Assembly (NCBI GenBank): GCA_020831625.1
Contig: JAFIGD010000037.1
Coordinates: 1-49,285 of the forward strand
From: Verrucomicrobiota bacterium
GTDB taxonomy: Bacteria > Verrucomicrobiota > Kiritimatiellia > SS1-B-03-39 > UBA6053
Direction: 5' to 3'
Length of the DNA: 49,285 bases
Numbering within the stretch: position 1 is the first letter of the stretch; each line of letters opens with the position of its first letter. A model generated the notes under the pieces. That model did no database searches. It saw nothing but the letters and a program-made list of their open reading frames with translations, and had not been told where the DNA came from. The position numbers and the translations under genes were made by a program. This document shows positions 44,324-49,285 of the stretch, piece after piece.

Positions 44324-45454
44324 ATGATACCCTTTTATCACCGCGAACAAAAAGAAAAGCGCAAGCAGATTGAGCACGCGATGTTTTGCGTGAAGTACGC
44401 GCGCCGGATGAAAGAGGATGAGCTGCCGCCGGAGGGGGTGGGGGAGCTGCACACGCTTTTCGGCGAGTTGAAGCGGCTGCTCAGGGAGAAGCGGCTCGAT
44501 CAGGGCGCGGCGCTCGCGGAAACCGCACTTGAGCAGGTGCGGAAGATTCATCCCGCGCCCAAAGGCGCGTTCGGTTTGCGGGAAAATGTGGAGGTGTTTG
44601 TGGTGGTGCTGGCGGTGGCTCTGGGCATCCGCACTTACTTCCTGCAGCCGTATCAGATTCCCACCGGCTCCATGCAGCCCACGCTGTTTGGCATCACTGC
44701 GGACGCGGAATATGAGCCCGACTGGACCGACCGCTTTCCGGTGAAATGGGTGAAATTTTTGCTGACCGGGGCAAGGTATGTGGAGGTGACGGCGCGGTCG
44801 AACGGCATTGTCGGCCCGGGGAACACCTGGCGGGAACAGGACAGTTTCGCGCTGATTCCGGTAGGGGGAAGGACGTACCGGGTGCATCAGGAATTCGCGC
44901 TGATGGTGCAGCCGGGTCAGGCGGTGCGATCCGGGGATATGATCGCCCGGGGGCTCCGGCGGCAGGGGGATTCGATTGTGGTGAACCGGTTGACGAGCAA
45001 TTTTATCCGCCCCCGGCGCGGGGACATTGTCGTGTTCAGCACCCGGAATGTGCCGGGAATCCGGCCCAACAGCGCGTATATCAAGCGGCTGGTGGCACTG
45101 GAGGGCGAGGCGGTGTCGATTTGTGACGGGGAACTGGTTGTGAACGGCGAAATCATTCGGGAGCCGGACGTGTTTGTGCGTCAGCAGGAGGGGCGGGGAT
45201 ATCATGGGTATGCGAACCCGGAATTGGAGCTTTATGTGCGCAACAGATTTGAACCGATTATGGCGCGATGCGATGATGTCTACACGGTGTCGGCGGGCGA
45301 GATGATGTTTTTCGGAGACAATACGCGGCGCAGTCTGGACGGCCGCTTCTTTGGCGGGGTGGATTCGCGCAACGTGATCGGAACCGCCTTTTTTGTCCCC
45401 TGGCCGTTTTTTGACCGGGGTTTTTTTTCCGAAACCGCAGGACGGGTGAAATAA
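44324..45454 (+). CDS. lepB: Signal peptidase I, with long N-terminal extension
   Basis: LepB cleaves signal peptides of secreted proteins. The 376-residue protein has a cytoplasmic helical extension of about 85 residues, one membrane helix (VEVFVVVLAVALGIRTYFL), then the serine protease with Ser116 in PTGSMQPTL and the general-base Lys254 in YIKRLVALEGE. The late FFGDNTRRSLDGRFFG is the conserved box E. The extension and a large insertion between the Ser and Lys boxes make it longer than the E. coli enzyme. It is part of a secretion-oriented cluster with lepA and lspA. Confidence 0.93.
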   Translation: MIPFYHREQKEKRKQIEHAMFCVKYARRMKEDELPPEGVGELHTLFGELKRLLREKRLDQGAALAETALEQVRKIHPAPKGAFGLRENVEVFVVVLAVALGIRTYFLQPYQIPTGSMQPTLFGITADAEYEPDWTDRFPVKWVKFLLTGARYVEVTARSNGIVGPGNTWREQDSFALIPVGGRTYRVHQEFALMVQPGQAVRSGDMIARGLRRQGDSIVVNRLTSNFIRPRRGDIVVFSTRNVPGIRPNSAYIKRLVALEGEAVSICDGELVVNGEIIREPDVFVRQQEGRGYHGYANPELELYVRNRFEPIMARCDDVYTVSAGEMMFFGDNTRRSLDGRFFGGVDSRNVIGTAFFVPWPFFDRGFFSETAGRVK

Positions 45455-45456
45455 CC

Positions 45457-45484
45457 TTGACTTCATTGAGTCAATCAATAATAG
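45457..45484 (+). promoter_or_regulatory. Candidate promoter with overlapping palindrome
   Basis: TTGACT (45457-45462), a 16-bp spacer and TAATAG (45479-45484) precede the DksA-like gene. The -35 element is one arm of the palindrome TTGACT-N6-AGTCAA (45457-45474), so a regulator binding it would block the promoter. Confidence 0.4.
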
Positions 45485-45532
45485 TTCCAAACTTTCCATT
45501 TTCACTCCAACGTTTGTCTGAGATCTAACATC

Positions 45533-46534
45533 ATGGCGGCGAAGACGACTAAACCCTCCCCCTCCTCATCCTCCGCAAAACCCCCTTCCCGGACCGCCGT
45601 CAAAAAGGCGCCATCGAAAGGGGACGCACAAAAAGCCGCCGCTGAAAAGCGGGGGACAGGCGTGTCTAAAAAGGTCAGCGCCGCCTCGAAGCGTTCGAAA
45701 GCGAAGGTCGCGCCCGCCAAAGCCCCTTCCGGCAAGACCGCTTCCTCCAAAACCGCGCCCTCCAAAACCGCGTCTTCCAAAACCGCTTCCTTCAAGACTG
45801 CGTCCGTGAAAACGCCGGCAAAGAAAGCCGGGCCGAAGAAGACAGCGGTTTCGGGCAAATCCGCGACAAAGCGGAGTGTGAGCGCCGCTCCCCGGAAAAA
45901 GGTGTCCTCCAGCGCGAAAAAAGCGTCGAACTCGTCCGCCTCTGAAAGCGTCACCACCGCGGCCACCAGTCTTTCGGCCGCCGCGAAGCGGATTCAGGAG
46001 CGGGAGCGTCTTCGCAAAAAAAGATTGTCGGACCGTATTTCCGAACGGGTGGCCGCCCGGGCCGCCGCCAATGGCAACGGACACCGTCCGGCATTGACGG
46101 CCGCCAAAAAAGGCAAGCCGCTGACTGCCAGGGATCTGACGAAGTTCCGCAATCTTCTGCTGGAATTCCGCGACCGTATTGTCGGCGACATTTCGTTTTT
46201 GACCGATGACAGCCTGCATCGGCCCGGTCGCGACACCGGTGCGGATTTGTCCGGGGCCAGTCAGCACAGCGCCGACCACGGCACCGACAATTTTGACCGT
46301 GAGTTCGCGCTCAGTCTCGCCTCCACCGAGCAGGATGTGCTTTATGAAGTGGACGAGGCGCTTCAGCGGATTGAAGAGGGCACCTACGGGGTTTGTGAGA
46401 TGACCGGGGTTTATATCGAGAAAGCCCGCCTGGAGGTCATTCCCTACACCCGCTACAGTGTGCAGGCCCAGGCTAAAATGGAACAGGGACGCGCCCGCTA
46501 TCGTCCCTTTGCCCAGACCTTCCGGGGCTGGTAA
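45533..46534 (+). CDS. DksA/TraR-like protein with histone-H1-like N-terminal tail
   Basis: The protein has 333 residues. Residues 1 to about 165 are almost entirely Lys, Ala, Ser, Thr and Pro, with repeating SSKTA/PSKTA units (about 64-90), like a histone-H1 tail. The C-terminal 130 residues resemble DksA/TraR: coiled helices ending EVDEALQRIEEGTYGVCEMTG. The zinc-finger cysteines are mostly gone: only Cys288 remains, and the CxxC partner region reads YTRYSVQAQ. Relatives that bind RNA polymerase through the coiled-coil need not bind zinc. A combined role in nucleoid binding and transcription control is inference. Confidence 0.82.
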   Translation: MAAKTTKPSPSSSSAKPPSRTAVKKAPSKGDAQKAAAEKRGTGVSKKVSAASKRSKAKVAPAKAPSGKTASSKTAPSKTASSKTASFKTASVKTPAKKAGPKKTAVSGKSATKRSVSAAPRKKVSSSAKKASNSSASESVTTAATSLSAAAKRIQERERLRKKRLSDRISERVAARAAANGNGHRPALTAAKKGKPLTARDLTKFRNLLLEFRDRIVGDISFLTDDSLHRPGRDTGADLSGASQHSADHGTDNFDREFALSLASTEQDVLYEVDEALQRIEEGTYGVCEMTGVYIEKARLEVIPYTRYSVQAQAKMEQGRARYRPFAQTFRGW

Positions 46535-46544
46535 GCGCATCGAC

Positions 46545-47057
46545 GTGTCCGCTCCGGCCTCCACTCCGCCCTCCACTCCGCCCACGCCCCGCTGGCCCTA
46601 CCTTGTGGCCGCGGCCGGGCTGATTCTGGATCAAATCACCAAACGCTGGTTTGTGGAGAATTACGCCCTGCACGAGAGCCGCGAGGTGATTCCGGGATTC
46701 TTTAATTTCACCCTGGCCCGCAACACCGGCGCGGCGTTCAGTCTGTTCGATCAGCATCCGGTGCCGCTGCTGGTGGTGTCGATGCTGATTTTCGGGCTGA
46801 TGGTGGTGTTCCGGGATAAACTGTTCTCGCGGCATCCGCTGGAGCAGTGGGGCTACGGACTGATTGTCGGCGGGGTGCTCGGCAATCTGATCGACCGCAC
46901 CAAGGACGGCTATGTGGTCGATTTTATCGACTGGCACATCGGGGAGTATCACTGGCCGATTTTCAATCTGGCCGACACCTGGATCTGCACCGGGGTGGGG
47001 CTGTATCTGTTGTCGCAGTACATGGAACACCGCCGCGCGAAACGCGCCGGAGGCTGA
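46545..47057 (+). CDS. lspA: Lipoprotein signal peptidase (GTG start)
   Basis: LspA cleaves the signal peptides of prolipoproteins. The 170-residue, four-helix protein has LDQITKRW, NTGAAFSLF, GGVLGNLIDR (catalytic Asp) and FNLADTW (second catalytic Asp). The GTG at 46545 is preferred: the in-frame ATG at 46458 would overlap the upstream gene by 77 nt and add an unlikely leader. It is followed after 3 nt by miaA. Confidence 0.93.
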   Translation: MSAPASTPPSTPPTPRWPYLVAAAGLILDQITKRWFVENYALHESREVIPGFFNFTLARNTGAAFSLFDQHPVPLLVVSMLIFGLMVVFRDKLFSRHPLEQWGYGLIVGGVLGNLIDRTKDGYVVDFIDWHIGEYHWPIFNLADTWICTGVGLYLLSQYMEHRRAKRAGG

Positions 47058-47060
47058 GTC

Positions 47061-48014
47061 ATGCGCCCGCCGGAGATCCGTCCGGGGTGGACGCCCCTGT
47101 ATTGCCTGAGTGGTCCGACCGCTTCGGGGAAATCCGATCTGGCGCACCGCGCGGCGGAGCGGCTGGGCGGTCGGCTGGGCGGTCGGCTGCTTTCCGCTGA
47201 TTCGATGATGGTGTACCGGGGCATGGACGTCGGCACCGCCAAACCGAGCCCTGAAGAACGGGCGCGGTTTGATTATGCGGGGCTGGATTTGGTGAATCCG
47301 GAGGACGCGTTTTCCACCGGGGCCTGGCTGCGGGCGGTGCGGGATCAGTTGGATGACCGCCCGACCTTTGTCGCGGGCGGAACCGGGTTGTATTTCCGGG
47401 CCCTGCTGGAGGGGTTGATGCCGGAGGCGGATCTGCCGGAAGTATCGGATGACGTGCCGGCGGAGGTGTTGCGGGCCGAAATTCAGGCGCTGGATCCGGC
47501 GGCGCTGGCGCAACTGGCCGATCCGGAGAATCCCCGGCGGCTGGCGCGGGCCCTGCAGTGGCTGCGGGCGGGCAAGCCGCTGCCGGCTCATTGGAAACCG
47601 GTCGACCAGCGGGTTCAAATTCCGGTCCTGCAGTGGCCGGTTGAGGTGTTGAACGCGCGGATCCGGGTTCGGGCGGAGGCGATGTTTTCCCAAGGATTGC
47701 TGGAGGAGGCGCGCGGTTTAAAAGAACGGTATGCGGTGCTTCCGGGCACGGCGGCGCAGGCGATTGGATACCGGGAGGCGTTCGCGGTGTTGGACGGGGC
47801 CTGTTCGGTTGAGGAGGCGGTGGAGGCGGTGACGGTACGGACACGCCGTTATGCGAAGCGGCAGCGGACCTGGTTTCGGAATCAAATGCGGTCGGTCCTG
47901 GTGAACGGCGACCGGAAAGATGTGCTGGACGAAACCCTGCGGGTGTGGCAGGACTTGGGGCCTTTCTGGCTGAACCGTAAAACGATGTTGGGAGAATCCG
48001 GCGATGTCCGATGA
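47061..48014 (+). CDS. miaA: tRNA dimethylallyltransferase
   Basis: MiaA adds a dimethylallyl group to A37 of tRNAs reading UNN codons. The 317-residue protein has the P-loop GPTASGKSDLA, the conserved SADSMMVYRGMDVGTAKP, AGGTGLYFRALL, and the C-terminal tRNA-binding RYAKRQRTWFRNQ. Just after the P-loop, a 12-bp tandem duplication yields RLGGRLGGRL. The gene overlaps radC by 11 nt. Confidence 0.96.
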   Translation: MRPPEIRPGWTPLYCLSGPTASGKSDLAHRAAERLGGRLGGRLLSADSMMVYRGMDVGTAKPSPEERARFDYAGLDLVNPEDAFSTGAWLRAVRDQLDDRPTFVAGGTGLYFRALLEGLMPEADLPEVSDDVPAEVLRAEIQALDPAALAQLADPENPRRLARALQWLRAGKPLPAHWKPVDQRVQIPVLQWPVEVLNARIRVRAEAMFSQGLLEEARGLKERYAVLPGTAAQAIGYREAFAVLDGACSVEEAVEAVTVRTRRYAKRQRTWFRNQMRSVLVNGDRKDVLDETLRVWQDLGPFWLNRKTMLGESGDVR

Positions 48015-48738
48015 ATCTGTGAAAGCCTATACGACCGCAAAGGAGCTGCCGAAACGGCTGCAGCCCCGGGAGATGTTCGACCGGATCGGGGCGGAGCATG
48101 TGCCGGATGAGGTGTTGCTGGCGATTTTGCTCCGCTTCGGAACCGAGGGGTTTAATGTGGTGGATTTGGCGCGGGAACTGTTGCGGGAGTTCGGGTCGTT
48201 GACGGCGCTGGTGCGGGCGGAGCCGGGGCAGTTGCGGAAGCTCAAAGGCATTGGCCCGACCAAGGCCCGGGAGCTGAAGACGGCGCTGGAGCTGGCGCGG
48301 CGGCTGAGCCAGGAGCAGGTGGAGGACAAGGCGTCGGTTCACAGCCCCGAGGATGTGGCGCGCTTGCTGCGGGAGCCGGCGCGGGAACTGGACCATGAGC
48401 GGTTCTGGGTGGTGCTGCTGGACACGCGGAACCGGATGAAGCAGGCTCCGGTGATGGTGAGTCAGGGCGTGCTCAACGCCAGTCTGGTTCATGCGAGGGA
48501 GGTGTTCCGTCCGGCGATTCTGCACACGGCGGCGGCGGTGATTCTGGCGCACAATCATCCTTCGGGCGATCCGCAGCCTTCGCCGGAGGATTTGAAAATC
48601 ACCCGGGAACTGATTCAGTCCGGCAAGGTGCTGGGAATCAAAGTGCTGGATCACGTCATCATTGGTCAGTCCCGTCCGGGTTCCACCTCCTATTTCCACA
48701 GCCTGCGGGAAAGCGGGCTGGTGAATTTTCAGGCGTAA
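48004..48738 (+). CDS. radC: RadC/JAB-domain protein
   Basis: The protein has 244 residues. An N-terminal helix-hairpin-helix region (LRKLKGIGPTKARELKTALE) precedes a JAMM/MPN domain with the metal motif AHNHPSGDPQPSPED. RadC proteins were long called DNA repair proteins, but their reaction is not established. Length and motifs are those of a complete member. The start lies inside miaA. Confidence 0.94.
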   Translation: MSDESVKAYTTAKELPKRLQPREMFDRIGAEHVPDEVLLAILLRFGTEGFNVVDLARELLREFGSLTALVRAEPGQLRKLKGIGPTKARELKTALELARRLSQEQVEDKASVHSPEDVARLLREPARELDHERFWVVLLDTRNRMKQAPVMVSQGVLNASLVHAREVFRPAILHTAAAVILAHNHPSGDPQPSPEDLKITRELIQSGKVLGIKVLDHVIIGQSRPGSTSYFHSLRESGLVNFQA

Positions 48739-48759
48739 TCGGCGGGAGAAAGAGATAAA

Positions 48760-48790
48760 CCACTGATGAACACTGATTGACACTGATCTT
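48760..48790. repeat. Short-period CACTGAT repeat (second copy)
   Basis: Three CACTGAT units at about 10-bp spacing, followed by GATCTTTGGGGCAGGG, closely match the copy at 495-524. Confidence 0.8.
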
Positions 48791-48843
48791 TGGGGCAGGG
48801 AATTGTTGGGGTGGGGTGGTATTCCTGCCGCACACCATGGTGA

Positions 48844-48882
48844 TTTTTTTTACAGAAGGGAACGAAGGGAACAAAGGGAACG
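48844..48882. repeat. ACAGAAGG / AACGAAGGG short-period repeat
   Basis: A T-run is followed by ACAGAAGGGAACGAAGGGAA and one more unit (period about 9). A related tract starts at 6725. Confidence 0.7.
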
Positions 48883-48896
48883 CAGCCGGTCCGTTG

Positions 48897-48936
48897 TTTT
48901 TTTTTGACAGGATCGACTGGATTGACGGGATGGATG
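48897..48936. repeat. GACAGGAT / GACTGGAT short-period repeat
   Basis: A T-run leads into GACAGGATCGACTGGATTGA and then CGGGATGGATGG, a period of about 10. A partial relative occurs at 6658-6677. Confidence 0.6.
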
Positions 48937-49075
48937 GGGGGCGGCGGAAATGCGCGCGAAGCGCTTTGGAGTGCTTTAGCGAATTTTATGAGCTACAGCT
49001 TTTGTGCCGGGGGTTGTTGAGTAACGCCGGACGTTGAAAGCGGGCCTGAGGCGCTTCTGCGGTTTCTTCTGGCCG

Positions 49076-49124
49076 TTTCCGATTATCGGAAAAACAGCTC
49101 CTCTTTTTTCCGAGCATCGGAAAA
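49076..49124. repeat. Paired palindromic repeat (copy 3 of 3)
   Basis: TTTCCGATTATCGGAAAAA (from 49076) and TTTTTTCCGAGCATCGGAAA (from 49104) are separated by about 10 nt. This is the same doublet design as at 4315 and 13082. Confidence 0.88.
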
Positions 49125-49161
49125 CGCCCGACAACCGACATTTCCCGCAAGACCCGCTGGA

Positions 49162-49285
49162 AAAAGACCACGGATGCTTTGAGGCAGGGTGGGAAAAGAC
49201 CACGGATAAAAGACCACGGATGCTTTGAGGCAGGGTGGGAAAAGACCACGGATAAAAGACCACGGATGCTTTGAGGCAGGGTGGG
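49162..49285. repeat. 46-bp tandem repeat array running off the window
   Basis: A 32-bp unit (AAAAGACCACGGATGCTTTG, then AGGCAGGGTGGG) alternates with a 14-bp short form of its own start (AAAAGACCACGGAT). Units start at 49162, 49208 and 49254 with no mismatches, and the array may continue beyond 49285. Confidence 0.95.

Larger units (their letters stand above)
48739..49285. other. Repeat-rich non-coding region at right edge
   Basis: No gene is supported in these 547 bp. The region contains at least five different dispersed or tandem repeat types, listed separately, and resembles 216-711 at the other end of the window in content. Confidence 0.7.

Noticed and set aside
43571-45505. 644-residue minus-strand frame opposite lepA/lepB
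   Set aside because: It is a shadow of two well-supported genes and has no recognisable domain.

Overview
The window is a GC-rich bacterial chromosome segment, probably from the PVC superphylum. The gene set, the dispersed ACGGAT/ACTGAT-type intergenic repeats and the degenerate-zinc-finger DksA relative suggest Verrucomicrobiota/Kiritimatiellota, but no rRNA is present to confirm this. Genes are tightly packed. At least eleven junctions use a 4-nt ATGA stop/start overlap, so most of the window is translationally coupled operons.

Layout. Positions 1-711 hold the tail of an IS1182-like transposase and a repeat-rich non-coding stretch. On the minus strand (712-6592) follow two PTS IIA-like regulators (one with a DNA-binding head), a metallophosphatase, a PIN-PhoH protein, a glycine-zipper lipoprotein, an unknown protein, tRNA-Arg(ACG), and a REP-associated-transposase relative that has lost its catalytic residues. 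Next come a damaged LacI-type regulator, a probable UxaE-family hexuronate epimerase, a DMT exporter and gpsA. The plus strand carries rpoZ, smpB and a YfgM-like TPR protein. The minus strand then has ptsP (GAF-enzyme I) and a ferric-reductase-like flavoprotein coupled to a 41-residue membrane protein.

From 17039 to 23099 a plus-strand operon joins a GH28-type beta-helix enzyme, a glycosyltransferase, a ureidoglycolate-lyase-fold cupin, corA, a DUF432-like gene and mscS. It is followed by ftsH, folP, cdaA, cdaR, a secreted TPR protein and a PhnP-like metallo-hydrolase. The c-di-AMP synthase thus lies on the same strand as an Mg2+ channel and a mechanosensitive channel.

From 29668 to 40087 lies a signalling locus. 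A minus operon encodes a WecB/TagA/CpsF glycosyltransferase fused to two STAS-like domains, a 1396-residue hybrid histidine kinase, a second histidine kinase, an RlmL-type RNA methyltransferase and a VanZ-like protein. Divergent from it is one polypeptide combining HPt, receiver, PP2C/SpoIIE phosphatase and HATPase anti-sigma-type domains. This looks like a phosphorelay plus partner-switch module wired onto a surface-glycan glycosyltransferase, and it is the strongest candidate here for something not yet described.

The right end holds an RmlD-like reductase, metY, lepA, lepB, a DksA-like protein with a histone-H1-like tail, lspA, miaA and radC, then about 550 bp of repeats. Paired palindromes of the form TTTTCCGAnnATCGGAAAA occur at three intergenic sites and resemble REPIN-type repeat doublets; the transposase relative at 5582-6592 is a natural suspect for their origin.
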